From Curtobacterium herbarum (GTDB lineage: Bacteria > Actinomycetota > Actinomycetes > Actinomycetales > Microbacteriaceae): a DNA stretch of 64,000 nucleotides. Position 1 is the stretch's first letter, and each line of letters opens with the position of its first letter. The notes under the pieces are model-generated. The model saw only the letters and a program-made list of their open reading frames with translations. It did no database searches and was not told where the DNA came from. Shown here one piece after another: positions 1 through 9,297 of this stretch. Both the position numbers and the translations under genes were made by a program. Where the stretch lies: NCBI RefSeq assembly GCF_016907335.1, contig NZ_JAFBBT010000001.1:1178001-1242000 (forward strand). Reading direction: 5' to 3'.

Positions 1-278
1 CGTAGAAGCGCCTCCACCGTCGTCACAACCTCGTCCACGTCATCGAGGAAGAAGCCCTCGTTGATTGCGCGCGACGCGCGGGTGCCGTACTCGAAGCCGA
101 AGTAGGTCTTGCCCGGCACCTTTGACGTGATCGGCGCCTTCGTCGCGTTGTCTCGCAGGAAGGCGAGCGAGCCGGCGATGCAGTCGAGAAGCTTCGGCGA
201 CAGCGCAGGGAGTCCAAGGTCTCGCTTCGCTGCTTGCTGTAGAGCGCGGTACGAGGGTTCGAGCGGAGCGGGAGCCAT
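1..278 (-). CDS. Hypothetical protein, 3' end cut by window edge
   Basis: An open frame starts at an ATG whose complement is at 276-278 and runs leftwards off the window, leaving 92 readable codons and no stop. The visible part begins MAPAPLEPSYRALQQAAKRD and later reads SKVPGKTYFGFEYGTRASR, a mixed, globular-looking composition with no low-complexity bias, which is why I take it as coding. I recognise no domain. It points away from the plus-strand gene at 372, so the 93 bases between them should hold divergent promoters. It belongs to the lower-GC accessory segment. Function unknown; being coding at all is moderately likely. Confidence 0.55.
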   Translation of the reverse strand, partial: MAPAPLEPSYRALQQAAKRDLGLPALSPKLLDCIAGSLAFLRDNATKAPITSKVPGKTYFGFEYGTRASRAINEGFFLDDVDEVVTTVEALL

Positions 279-371
279 GACCACAGTCTGCCGCACGGCG
301 CGGGTTCGGAGTGGCGTGGCACACGGCGGCACTGACGAGTCTTGATCGAACGAGGTCGATAGGCTCGGGCC

Positions 372-722
372 ATGAGCTTAAGCCGATCACTACGCGAAGC
401 AGACCTGAGCGTGCAAGAGAAGGTCGGTGCCTTTGCCAAAGCACTTGACATCGCGGACGCTGAACAGTGGTACCGCGGCCGAGAATCTTTGAAATCCGGC
501 GGCGACACTTCCCCCACGGTACGCTTTCACGCAGAGCTTCTCGAACAAGTCGAGCAGCTCCTCGATGCAAGGACGACCGCCCACGCCCTGGACAGCCTGC
601 TTCTCGACCGCGACGACGACGCACCGGATCTGACTGCTTGGGCCTTGCGTATTCGGGAGGCGGCCCGCATCGCGCGCGTCCCCCTGGCGAAGATCGTCCA
701 GTTGGTCCGCAGCGAAGAATAG
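372..722 (+). CDS. Hypothetical protein, 116 aa
   Basis: This 116-residue acidic, probably soluble and mostly helical protein has no recognised family. Several leucine- and alanine-rich stretches (VRFHAELLEQVEQLLDA around residues 50-66, then WALRIREAARIARVPLAKIV near the end) suggest a small helical bundle or regulator. There is no clear ribosome-binding site, but a TAGGCT box at 360-365 lies six bases before the ATG, so the mRNA may be leaderless. A strong hairpin follows directly (737-768), so the gene looks monocistronic. The C-terminal helix could belong to a DNA-binding fold, but I cannot show that. Confidence 0.6.
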   Translation: MSLSRSLREADLSVQEKVGAFAKALDIADAEQWYRGRESLKSGGDTSPTVRFHAELLEQVEQLLDARTTAHALDSLLLDRDDDAPDLTAWALRIREAARIARVPLAKIVQLVRSEE

Positions 723-736
723 CGTCCCACAACGAA

Positions 737-768
737 GAAGCCCCCTACCGTTCGAGGCAGGGGGCTTC
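737..768. terminator. Bidirectional hairpin terminator
   Basis: A perfect 10-base stem (GAAGCCCCCT at 737-746 with AGGGGGCTTC at 759-768) and a 12-base loop lie between the plus-strand gene ending at 722 and the minus-strand operon ending at 782. The convergent position suggests it serves both directions. There is no long T run. Confidence 0.75.
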
Positions 769-781
769 GTGCATGTTGAGG

Positions 782-898
782 TCAGGCGTCGTGGCCCTCG
801 CGAGGAAGGCACGGTGCGTCCTGTTCGAGCACCCACTGTCGCCAGCTTCGAGCGCTGATGGCGTCCACGCACAAACGGGTGAGGTCACGATCGATCAT
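782..898 (-). CDS. Small hypothetical protein, 38 aa
   Basis: The 38-residue protein MIDRDLTRLCVDAISARS... ends at 782. The start is fixed by a near-ideal Shine-Dalgarno sequence, GGAGGTGAAC, placed just before the ATG at 898-896; this site overlaps the stop codon of the upstream gene, which argues for translational coupling. A longer in-frame start at 967 exists but would bury the ribosome-binding site inside the coding region. The protein is cysteine- and tryptophan-containing and charged, with no recognised domain. It is the last gene of a three-gene minus-strand operon. Confidence 0.6.
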   Translation of the reverse strand: MIDRDLTRLCVDAISARSWRQWVLEQDAPCLPREGHDA

Positions 899-902
899 CG
901 GT

Positions 903-1352
903 TCACCTCCTCGCGTCGAGTTGTGCCAGGAGACGAGCGTGCGGGTAGGGACCGTCGTCGTGTGCACGCCATCGAAGGTCGTCCACGATGAGTTCAGAGT
1001 GGAGGTCCGCCCACAAGGCGGGCGCGACCTCGATCAGCAAGTCAAGGGGATCGCCACCCGGAACGGTCCAAGTGCCGACCTGCACCTCATCCAGCAGCCA
1101 AAGTTCGGACAGACCTCCGTAGAGCCGGTCGGCTTCGTGATCCATCACCCCGACCGGCAGCCCTGCCCCTCGCGTACTGAGAGCGTTTGAGACACGCGAG
1201 GTGGGGAGGAACGAGTAGTAGGCGTTGGTTCGCTGCACGAGCAAGTGCTCGTCCTCGTCCGGCCAACAAGTCGGCGGTGGAGCAGGACGGGTGACCTGGC
1301 CCGCCGCTACGCGCATGACAGCTAGCGTCAGAGTCTCCATCGCATTGGTCAT
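903..1352 (-). CDS. Hypothetical protein, 149 aa
   Basis: This 149-residue protein of unknown function is the second gene of the minus-strand operon. I chose the ATG at 1352 because it overlaps the stop of the preceding gene (ATGA), the usual coupling arrangement in this genome, rather than the upstream in-frame start at 1403. The N-terminal third holds a proline-rich stretch (RPAPPPTCWPDED). The rest contains many tryptophan, leucine and acidic residues (LYGGLSELWLLDEVQVGTW, LLIEVAPALWADLHSELIVD), suggesting a compact alpha/beta fold. No catalytic motif or membrane segment is seen. Its partners are equally unknown small proteins typical of mobile-element cargo. Confidence 0.65.
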   Translation of the reverse strand: MTNAMETLTLAVMRVAAGQVTRPAPPPTCWPDEDEHLLVQRTNAYYSFLPTSRVSNALSTRGAGLPVGVMDHEADRLYGGLSELWLLDEVQVGTWTVPGGDPLDLLIEVAPALWADLHSELIVDDLRWRAHDDGPYPHARLLAQLDARR

Positions 1353-1582
1353 CGCTGCGTGTCCTTCACGTATCTGGTGTAGGCCTTCTCGCAGACGATC
1401 CAAGCTCGGTAGGCGGTAACTGACTTCGTCATCACTTCAGGATGCGAGGACAGCGCGTCGTAGCGTCCCGTCGTGAGAGCCGATGCCACGGCCATGCGTT
1501 GCCGCTCGGAAGCGAAGTAGCGGTCGCGAGCACGAAGGGCTTGGAGTGCGAGGCGGGCAAGTTTCGGATCGGACGTGGTCAA
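1349..1582 (-). CDS. Small hypothetical protein, 77 aa, TTG start
   Basis: First gene of the 1582-782 minus-strand operon. The start is a TTG at 1582-1580 preceded at good spacing by GAAGGAG; no ATG or GTG fits that ribosome-binding site. The 77-residue product is basic and helical (ARLALQALRARDRYFASERQ, then VTAYRAWIVCEKAYTRYVKD), consistent with a small nucleic-acid-associated or regulatory protein, but no family is recognised. Its stop overlaps the next start by four bases. The 1.4 kb to its right holds no convincing gene, so the operon promoter should lie just upstream at about 1600-1700. Confidence 0.6.
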   Translation of the reverse strand: MTTSDPKLARLALQALRARDRYFASERQRMAVASALTTGRYDALSSHPEVMTKSVTAYRAWIVCEKAYTRYVKDTQR

Positions 1583-2043
1583 GGTGTCTCCTTCCCGGAA
1601 GTGTTGAAGTGGGTGTAGCTATCGGTAGTACGGATAGGCAAGCGGATACACGGCTCCCTATGGTGGCGACCCGTAGCTCGTTTCTCGCACCCGTCCGAGT
1701 CGCCCACCCTAGGTTCCAGTGACCCAGAAAAGCCAGGTGCGTAGCGTCCCTCTAATCGAGCTTGCAAAGGTGTACACCTCCACCGCTCTGCCGGTTCTTT
1801 CGGCGGGCACCTTACTGCTTCGCCACTTCCCTACCAGCCGAGTGCAAGGCGCTGGTTGTGCGAAGGGTGCCCGGACGCGGGTCTTTACGTGAAGGGCGGG
1901 GCGCTCATCTCGGAGAGTTCAGCAAAAGACACGTCCACTACAGACCCCAATATGCCCAGTCAGGTCAAACTCTCAACGTGATCACCTCAATCGTTCGCGT
2001 CGCCTCTCACAGCGACGAGTTTCTATATCGGCTTCTCTAACGA

Positions 2044-2081
2044 CCGCCCCCGTCGCGAGAGCACGAGCGCAACGGGGGCGG
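2044..2081. terminator. GC-rich hairpin
   Basis: CCGCCCCCGT (2044-2053) pairs perfectly with ACGGGGGCGG (2072-2081) across an 18-base loop. There is no T run and no clear gene upstream, so it could be a terminator or a structural element of the neighbouring repeat locus. Confidence 0.45.
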
Positions 2082-2192
2082 GAGGAAGCCGGGCGGTGTG
2101 AGAGTCAACCGGCGACCTTGAATCGAACGAAGTGGATTCGTAGTCTTCTATCAACTCGAGTTAAAAAAAGCCTGCCGTTCGAGAGCCAGCCG

Positions 2193-2545
2193 GAAGGTGC
2201 GCACCCTCAGCGCGTAGTTCGCGCGAAGGTTGGGCTGGTCACCGGCGAAGGTGCAGACCGACTTGCTACGGCCACCGATCGTGCGCGAACGGAGTGCTGG
2301 CGACGGTGTGCACCGTCAACGTTCGCTTGCCACTTGGGTGTGCACGCCTTCGCCAGTAACTGACACCGGAGTGTGCGCACCTTCGCCAGTGCTCGCGAGA
2401 GAGAGTGTGTGCACTTTCGCTGCCAGCGTGATTAGAAGGGTCGCCTAGGAACGTGCGACACCTTCACGAGTGTGCGACACGTTCTCGTCGGAGCGACCAA
2501 ACGTCGAGTGTCTGCACCTTGACGAGCGTGCGACACCTTCGTGTT
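2193..2545. repeat. Iteron-like array, consensus near GTGYGNCACCTTCRCSAG
   Basis: About ten imperfect copies of a 16-20 bp motif occur. Plus-oriented copies start near 2305, 2337, 2370, 2405, 2452, 2470, 2508 and 2527; copies near 2196 and 2244 read better on the minus strand. The clearest pair is GTGTGCACGCCTTCGCCAGT and GTGTGCGCACCTTCGCCAGT. The core GGTGYGCACC is nearly palindromic and resembles the isolated palindrome at 1768. Spacing is irregular, 18 to 45 bases. Arrays like this bind plasmid replication initiators or repressors; assignment to an origin, transfer site or operator is inference from the neighbouring genes. Confidence 0.7.
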
Positions 2546-3004
2546 GCTAGTTCTCGGACTGGGGTCGCTTGTCGTCCCAGTCCACCGGCACGGAAGTTTG
2601 AAGGGCGTGCCGTCGCCCTTTCAAGTGTGCAAGGTCGGGTGCTTCACAAAGCATCGAGCAGGTTCAAGAAGGGGGCACCCCTCGAAACGAGTCGTGTTCC
2701 GTAGTCGAGGCTCTATCGACAGAGACGACTCATGGCCCCGTGATGAGAGCGGAACCAAACAGCGCTAGCGAGATGTGGTCGGAGGTTCAGAAGCTTGCAG
2801 AAGTGGATGAGTCCCTTGAGATAAGGGATATAGGGATCGAGCTTTTACAGGGGTCCAGGGGACGACGTTTCCGGTCGGCGAAGCCGAAAGGCAAGATTAC
2901 CGCGCCGAAAAATCAAAAGGCGACGTGTGGTTCCAAGGGGTGTCCCGTCGCTTCAGCTCGACGCTAGTACGGTCGGTAGGTTCTTCGAAAGCTGCTCCGA
3001 GTCT

Positions 3005-3044
3005 GAACCGTCGAGTTAAAGCGATATTGCGAACTCGACGGTTC
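3005..3044. promoter_or_regulatory. 13-bp perfect inverted repeat in leader of the 3061 gene
   Basis: GAACCGTCGAGTT (3005-3017) is repeated in reverse complement at 3032-3044, with a 14-base AT-rich centre, only 16 bases before the start codon and next to the AGGAG ribosome-binding site. It could be an operator for a dimeric regulator or an mRNA hairpin that occludes translation initiation. There is no T run to make it a terminator. Confidence 0.6.
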
Positions 3045-3060
3045 AACCCAGGAGCAGATC

Positions 3061-4224
3061 ATGACCGATTCACCCATCTTCAACCCGATGCTCGATGAGG
3101 ACGACGACGAGCAGGTCGTCGCCGGTCCGCGAGTTGTCCTACCGCGCAGCGACGCGAACCGCCCGACGCCGGTGCATCGTGAACCCCGCTTCGGTGAGAA
3201 GGGTTTCGGTAAGGGCAAGCCGCACCCGCACAGAGGTACCCCTCGCGCTCGTGTAACTGAGAACGATGCGCCGCTTCTCGCCTATCTCAACGAGGTTCAG
3301 GTTGCGACCACCGTCGCAGCCTCCACCGTCCTCCGCGCACGTGAGAGCCGCGTATCAACCGGTGGTCGCATGCTGACGCCGGACGGGATGCACGACAAGC
3401 TGAAGCGTCTCGAAAAGCTCGGCATGGTTCAGGCAACGTACTCCCGGGATGATCGCGTCTCCCTTCTGTGGGGTGTTACGGAGGCGGGGATTGCGGCGGC
3501 ACAGCGCTTCGGGTACCTCCTGGAGGACTCGCAGCCGAATCAGTACGTGCTGAAAGACATGAAGCGACGCACCCAAAATCACTACCGGGCCATCGCACAG
3601 GTAGGGGCGAACTTCATCGGCGGGGTCTACTCCAAGAAGCTCGGCATCGGCCCGGTGACAGTCGATCAACTCATCAGCGAACCGAGGATGCGCCGCGAAC
3701 AGCGTCCGATCCAGAAGATGCTCGAGGCGCGGGACAAAGACAACCCCGGTTTCGGCACATGGCGCGAGCGCACCCTCAACCAAGCGGCGACCGAAATCGG
3801 GGAGGGCAAGCTGGCAGTCGGAGACCTGCTCCTGAAGTACCCAGAGTTACGCACCATCGGTCGTCCGAACGCCGACCCCACCTCGCCGCGGTTCAAGGAC
3901 GCTCACTGGCCGGATCTGGTGATCGACCTGGACAAGAACCGATCCTCGCTACGAGGGAAATCGCTGCTGATCGAGGTCGAGCTGTCGAACAAATCGTGGC
4001 GCGAGCTAGAGATGATTCTCGCCACTATGGCGAAAGAGGTAGCCCGTCCGGTTGTGTACGAGCGGGTGGTTTACTTCACCGCTCAAGAGTCCATCGCGAA
4101 GCGCATCCTGCAGGCCGACAAGAATGCTGGACTCAATCTGGTCGAGTCAGGGAAGCTCCTCATCCTGCCGATCGAGGATCGCTTCGGCACTCCGTTCAAG
4201 ATCCTAGACACGATTGCGGACTGA
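3061..4224 (+). CDS. Replication-relaxation-like protein of an integrative element
   Basis: This 387-residue protein fits the replication-relaxation (Replic_Relax) type found on actinobacterial plasmids and integrative elements, usually beside an FtsK-like translocase as here. The first 65 residues are charged and low in order. Residues about 70-150 look like a winged helix (LLAYLNEVQVATT, LKRLEKLGMVQ, WGVTEAGI). The C-terminal half carries PD at 284-285 followed by E305, E307 and K311 in LIEVELSNK, a pattern like the PD-(D/E)XK nuclease fold. The ATG follows AGGAG. The stop is one base before the next start, so 3061-6452 looks like one operon. The family assignment comes from pattern and context; nuclease activity is inference. 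Confidence 0.6.
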   Translation: MTDSPIFNPMLDEDDDEQVVAGPRVVLPRSDANRPTPVHREPRFGEKGFGKGKPHPHRGTPRARVTENDAPLLAYLNEVQVATTVAASTVLRARESRVSTGGRMLTPDGMHDKLKRLEKLGMVQATYSRDDRVSLLWGVTEAGIAAAQRFGYLLEDSQPNQYVLKDMKRRTQNHYRAIAQVGANFIGGVYSKKLGIGPVTVDQLISEPRMRREQRPIQKMLEARDKDNPGFGTWRERTLNQAATEIGEGKLAVGDLLLKYPELRTIGRPNADPTSPRFKDAHWPDLVIDLDKNRSSLRGKSLLIEVELSNKSWRELEMILATMAKEVARPVVYERVVYFTAQESIAKRILQADKNAGLNLVESGKLLILPIEDRFGTPFKILDTIAD

Positions 4225-4225
4225 C

Positions 4226-4366
4226 ATGCCCGGACCGCGATTTACCGACGCTGACTTCACGGCGGACGAGCTTGCTGAACTCATCGTGATCAGCGAGTTC
4301 CTTCGCATCAACATGCCCGAAGACCTACAGAACGATCCTGCGGATAGCGGGAAGGAGGACCAGTGA
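4226..4366 (+). CDS. Small acidic hypothetical protein, 46 aa
   Basis: A 46-residue frame, MPGPRFTDADFTADELAELI..., fills the gap between the two larger genes exactly. Its ATG lies one base after the upstream stop, and its TGA shares a base with the next ATG at 4366. The product is strongly acidic and predicted helical. It has no ribosome-binding site of its own and is likely translated by coupling. Its exact fit between neighbours is the main support; function unknown, possibly an accessory of the translocase. Confidence 0.6.
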   Translation: MPGPRFTDADFTADELAELIVISEFLRINMPEDLQNDPADSGKEDQ

Positions 4367-5967
4367 TGGAAGAGCTGCTAGACAACATCGTCCCGGTGGT
4401 GATCGGCTTGCTCGTAGTGATTGTTGTGATGACTGTCGGTGGCCGCCTCCTGATCGGCAAAGGCGTTCGGTTCCTAGCGTTGTGGAAGTTGCCCGCGGAG
4501 GAACGAGAGGCGTTCTCGATCAAACAGGAACTGCTGGAACACCCTGACGTGATCGAGCTGTACGCGCCGACAGACCGTTTCCAGAAGCGTCACGACCCCG
4601 AGAAGAAGAAGCGTAAGCAGGTGCACTGGCTCTCGCCGTACCCGAAGGCAGTGAAGCTTGCGAACAAGAGGCCTCGACGTGAGAGCAAGAAGGCTGTCAC
4701 CCTCGTACGGTCACAGGTGCACGCCGCGGCCTCATGCATCACCGTCGCCGCGCTGCCGGACCACGAACAACCGGCCAACGCCGGACCGGAGCACTTCTCG
4801 ATCACGTTGAAGCTGGCCGGGTCCGCCGAGGCGAAGGTGCGCAACCTCGCAGCAGTAATCAAGTCCCAACTCGGGCTGCACTCGCTAGACCCTGCCGACG
4901 CGGAGGACTACTCGTCCGTACGGTTCATCGCCCATCGGGTGGCGCCGGACGACCGACTCATCAGCATGAAGAAGACCGCTGCGTTCCTCGATGAGCACCC
5001 AGTGTCGGACGACCTCGCGTCCATCCCTATGGCTGTGAAGGCAGACGGAAGCGTTTGGTCACTCGGTACCCATCACACCCTGGTGCTCGGCAGCACTGGC
5101 TCCGGTAAGGCTGGCCCTCTTCACGCTGTGATCCGGCAGCTTGCTCCGGCGCAGGCGCAGGGGCGAGTGAAGCTCTATGGGGCTGATCCGAAGCACGACG
5201 AGCTACCGCACTACGAAAGCTCCTCGCTTTTTGTGGACCTGGCCTACGGCACGGCGAAGATTGCCGAGATGATCGAGACGGTTCACACGCTCATGATGAC
5301 CCGGCTTCGAAGCACGAAGGCAGACATCGAGTCGGGGGACCTGGGACGATCCAGGGCCTACACGCCGGAGAACCCGTTGATCATCCTGATCATCGACGAG
5401 ATTCTCTCGCTGCTCCTCGATCTGCAAGGTCAGCGTGGCATGGCGAAGTACATCACCTTGCTGACCCAGATCCTGGCACTCGGCCGCGCCCCGGGAGTGT
5501 TCGTAATCGCCGCCACTCAGGAGGCGGACAAGGAACTACTCGGTCGTATGCGTGGCAACTTCGTGAACAAGATTGTCCTGCGCCAGCCTTCGGTCTACTT
5601 CAACGATCTGTTCCTCATGGACGGTGGCCCCGCCGCCGCGGAAGGGTTCGACTCGACCAGAATCCCTGCTGCGCTGAAGCAGAACGGCTACCGCACCGCG
5701 GGGATCGGGTTCGTGAAGGAGGAGACCGGACAGCCGGTACGGGTGCGCTTTGCCTACAGCAGTGATGAAGACATCATCGACGTGATCATGGCACATCGTG
5801 CGAAGGGTGATGGGCTGCGCTCGGCTCTGGCGGCGATAACGGCCGAGCCGGATGAGCCGTTGACCGAAGCGTATGACGACCTCGATGAGAGCTTCGGGTT
5901 CATCGAGGTCCCCGACGAGGAAGACGACAAGAACGACGACGAACTAGCGCTACCGGCGCTTGATTAG
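4366..5967 (+). CDS. FtsK/TraB-like DNA translocase of the mobile element
   Basis: This 533-residue membrane-anchored P-loop ATPase of the FtsK/SpoIIIE-TraB class would move double-stranded DNA during conjugation or element maintenance. One hydrophobic segment lies at residues 8-30. Walker A is GSTGSGKA at 242-249 and Walker B is LIILIIDE at 338-345, followed by a sensor-like GVFVIAATQ at 377-385. The residue after the Walker lysine is alanine rather than serine or threonine; glycine at this place is known in related actinobacterial proteins. The tail is very acidic. I chose the ATG at 4366 over the GTG at 4363 because the AAGGAGG site sits seven bases before the ATG and only four before the GTG. 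It follows a replication-relaxation-like gene, as in actinomycete integrative elements. Confidence 0.8.
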   Translation: MEELLDNIVPVVIGLLVVIVVMTVGGRLLIGKGVRFLALWKLPAEEREAFSIKQELLEHPDVIELYAPTDRFQKRHDPEKKKRKQVHWLSPYPKAVKLANKRPRRESKKAVTLVRSQVHAAASCITVAALPDHEQPANAGPEHFSITLKLAGSAEAKVRNLAAVIKSQLGLHSLDPADAEDYSSVRFIAHRVAPDDRLISMKKTAAFLDEHPVSDDLASIPMAVKADGSVWSLGTHHTLVLGSTGSGKAGPLHAVIRQLAPAQAQGRVKLYGADPKHDELPHYESSSLFVDLAYGTAKIAEMIETVHTLMMTRLRSTKADIESGDLGRSRAYTPENPLIILIIDEILSLLLDLQGQRGMAKYITLLTQILALGRAPGVFVIAATQEADKELLGRMRGNFVNKIVLRQPSVYFNDLFLMDGGPAAAEGFDSTRIPAALKQNGYRTAGIGFVKEETGQPVRVRFAYSSDEDIIDVIMAHRAKGDGLRSALAAITAEPDEPLTEAYDDLDESFGFIEVPDEEDDKNDDELALPALD

Positions 5968-5978
5968 GAGGAAGGATC

Positions 5979-6452
5979 ATGACCAGACAGAGGAAGAAGT
6001 GGAGTGCAACCCGTGCGCGTCAGATGGAGACAATGGGCTACACGGTGGACGAGGTAGAGCTGAACGCTGACGGAACATTGACCACGCTCGCGCGGTGGCC
6101 GTTCTTCGATGGGATGCAGCGTATGGGCCTCATCATGAACGACGACGAGGAGCTGCTGTGGCGGCGAGGTGCAACAATCTGGGCCGAAGACAGCGTTAAC
6201 CGCAAGGGGAAGGTGCGCCGACGCAGTGTCTACCAGCGCCGAACGGAGATCGGTGATTTCGACAGCGGATACCGGAACTTCGGCGTGCTCGGATCGATCG
6301 AACGCGCTGGGGGAGTGACCATCCCCGACGGTTGGAGCGGGTCGAGCCAGGACCTTGCGGACTTCTCGGGTCTCTCACTGGAGAGCATCGCTGACCTGAC
6401 CCAGATGAGCACCGACGAGTTGGACAACCGCGTCTGGAACGTGACGGCCTGA
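5979..6452 (+). CDS. Hypothetical protein, 157 aa, last gene of the element operon
   Basis: A 157-residue protein with an excellent GGAGGAAGGA ribosome-binding site, 11 bases after the translocase stop. The N-terminus is basic (MTRQRKKWSATRARQMETMG) and the rest mixed; the final 40 residues read like a small helical module (LADFSGLSLESIADLTQMST). No family is recognised and no membrane segment is present. A terminator follows immediately, so this closes the 3061-6452 operon. A role with the translocase or in regulation of the element is a guess from position only. Confidence 0.7.
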   Translation: MTRQRKKWSATRARQMETMGYTVDEVELNADGTLTTLARWPFFDGMQRMGLIMNDDEELLWRRGATIWAEDSVNRKGKVRRRSVYQRRTEIGDFDSGYRNFGVLGSIERAGGVTIPDGWSGSSQDLADFSGLSLESIADLTQMSTDELDNRVWNVTA

Positions 6453-6464
6453 CGCGACACAGAA

Positions 6465-6502
6465 AGAACCCCCGCTTGGCCTCTGTTCCAAGCGGGGGTT
6501 CT
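6465..6502. terminator. Strong bidirectional terminator
   Basis: AGAACCCCCGCTTGG (6465-6479) pairs perfectly over 15 bases with 6488-6502, with an 8-base loop. It ends the 3061-6452 operon and also faces the minus-strand gene ending at 6550. Confidence 0.85.
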
Positions 6503-6549
6503 GTATGAGCAGCGCCCATCCCTTCAACGAAAGGAATATCGCGCCATGC

Positions 6550-6756
6550 TCAAAACGGGCGGAACTCCCACGGCAGGTGAGCACTTGGGTGAGCACCTTG
6601 GGATGAGCAATCGGCCGCCGCAGCGGCGCGCAGACCGAGCAGCCGCTTGCGGTGAGCACGAGCAGCTTCGATGGTGAGTGCGTGCGGGGTGACCGGACAC
6701 GTTGGGTCTGAGCAGTGAGCAGCGTGACCGGTCCTACGGTCGATGTGAATGAGCAC
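6550..6756 (-). CDS. Small hypothetical protein, 68 aa, His/Cys-rich
   Basis: I place the start at the GTG 6756-6754 because AGGAGG (complement of 6762-6767) sits five bases upstream; the longer frame from 6780 would include this site. The 68-residue product contains HCSDPTCPVTPHA (about residues 14-26), a small cluster of histidines and cysteines that might bind metal, then a basic alanine-rich helix (IEAARAHRKRLLGLRAAAAA). No family is recognised. Several of the TGAGCA repeats lie in its coding strand as TGCTCA codons, so codon choice may be constrained by the repeat. It converges on the 6465-6502 terminator. Confidence 0.5.
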   Translation of the reverse strand: MLIHIDRRTGHAAHCSDPTCPVTPHALTIEAARAHRKRLLGLRAAAAADCSSQGAHPSAHLPWEFRPF

Positions 6757-6969
6757 GATTGCCTCCTGAAGTGTGAGCAATCGCCATATCGCCGTGGACG
6801 CGGTGAGCGGCCGTCAAAGCGCGCTACGGCGTCACGGACGTGATTGTGCAACGACAGCCGTTTCGTCCGTTAGAACGCAAGCTAGCGCGAGTGAGAGGGT
6901 GCTCACCGCCGACCTGTCGGTCACTCGTGTCGCGGTGACCGCTCACGCAGTGAGCAGCGGTTTACTCGC

Positions 6970-8964
<1,995 letters not shown>

Positions 8965-9186
8965 CGATGTCCTCTCGTCTCGTCCGCCGGGGGCGCGGTC
9001 GGACCACCGAGGCAGTCGTCGACCGGGCGCCTTCGGAGACTACTCCGGGCGCAACGGCCGCCGAGGCGCCTGTGGACAACTCGCTCACCACGGATGCTCG
9101 GGTCCGGTCCGGTACAGCCGGATGGCCGATCCACGCAAACGATCGCGTTCTCCGGTCAGAGGTGTCGTCGCATCCCGTTCCTGGGG

Positions 9187-9192
9187 TACAGT
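9187..9192 (+). promoter_or_regulatory. -10 box of the 6C RNA promoter
   Basis: TACAGT at 9187-9192 fits the actinobacterial TANNNT -10 consensus and lies about seven bases before the expected 5' end of the small RNA. No good -35 is seen; GTCGTC at 9164-9169 is the best candidate at 17 bp. Confidence 0.5.
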
Positions 9193-9198
9193 TGTTCC

Positions 9199-9297
9199 TG
9201 CCGGGCTCGTTCCCGGTGGCGCCGGCCAAGATTCCCCCCAATCCGCCGGTGTCCTGGCGGCACCCGTTCCCCCCAACAGGTGCCGCCTCTTCTTTTT
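9199..9297 (+). ncRNA. 6C small RNA
   Basis: This stretch shows the hallmark of the actinobacterial 6C RNA: two hairpins, each with a run of six cytosines in its loop. In the first, CCGGC (9222-9226) and GATT (9230-9233) pair with AATC (9240-9243) and GCCGG (9245-9249) around CCCCCC at 9234-9239. In the second, GGCGGCACC (9256-9264) pairs with 9279-9287 around CCCCCC at 9269-9274 and is followed by a T-rich tract, giving an intrinsic terminator. The length of about 100 nt fits. 6C RNAs act as C-rich-loop antisense regulators in mycobacteria and relatives; targets here are unknown. The 5' end is estimated from the -10 box. Confidence 0.85.
9256..9297 (+). terminator. Intrinsic terminator of the 6C RNA
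   Basis: A perfect 9-bp GC stem (9256-9264 with 9279-9287) with a 14-base C-rich loop is followed by TCTTCTTTTT. It is one of the few terminators in this window with a clear T tract. Confidence 0.85.

Larger units (their letters stand above)
1583..3004. other. Gene-poor 1.4 kb stretch with regulatory or replication-type sequence
   Basis: I see no convincing gene here. The short open frames lack ribosome-binding sites and have uneven codon use. The interval contains a perfect 12-bp palindrome AGGTGTACACCT at 1768-1779, a hairpin at 2044-2081 and the iteron-like array at 2193-2545; the last 250 bases before 3005 are comparatively AT-rich. A cis-acting locus (replication origin, transfer site or large operator region) is the most economical reading, because the next gene encodes a replication-relaxation-like protein. 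Confidence 0.5.

Noticed and set aside
1762..2040. 92-codon plus-strand frame
   Set aside because: Starts inside a palindrome, has no ribosome-binding site and shows cysteine/arginine-rich noise composition.
2740..2967. 75-codon plus-strand frame in the AT-richer stretch before 3005
   Set aside because: No ribosome-binding site or leaderless -10 box, erratic codon use and a basic low-information C-terminus; it falls in what looks like cis-acting DNA. The central part reads somewhat protein-like, so I hold this rejection loosely.
9071..9079. Perfect DnaA-box-like TGTGGACAA
   Set aside because: Only one perfect copy, with no dnaA/dnaN genes or box cluster nearby, so an origin is not supported.
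9199..9297. SRP (4.5S) RNA as identity of the small RNA
   Set aside because: The conserved GGAAGGAAGCAGCC-type tip loop is absent; the two C6 loops point to 6C RNA instead.
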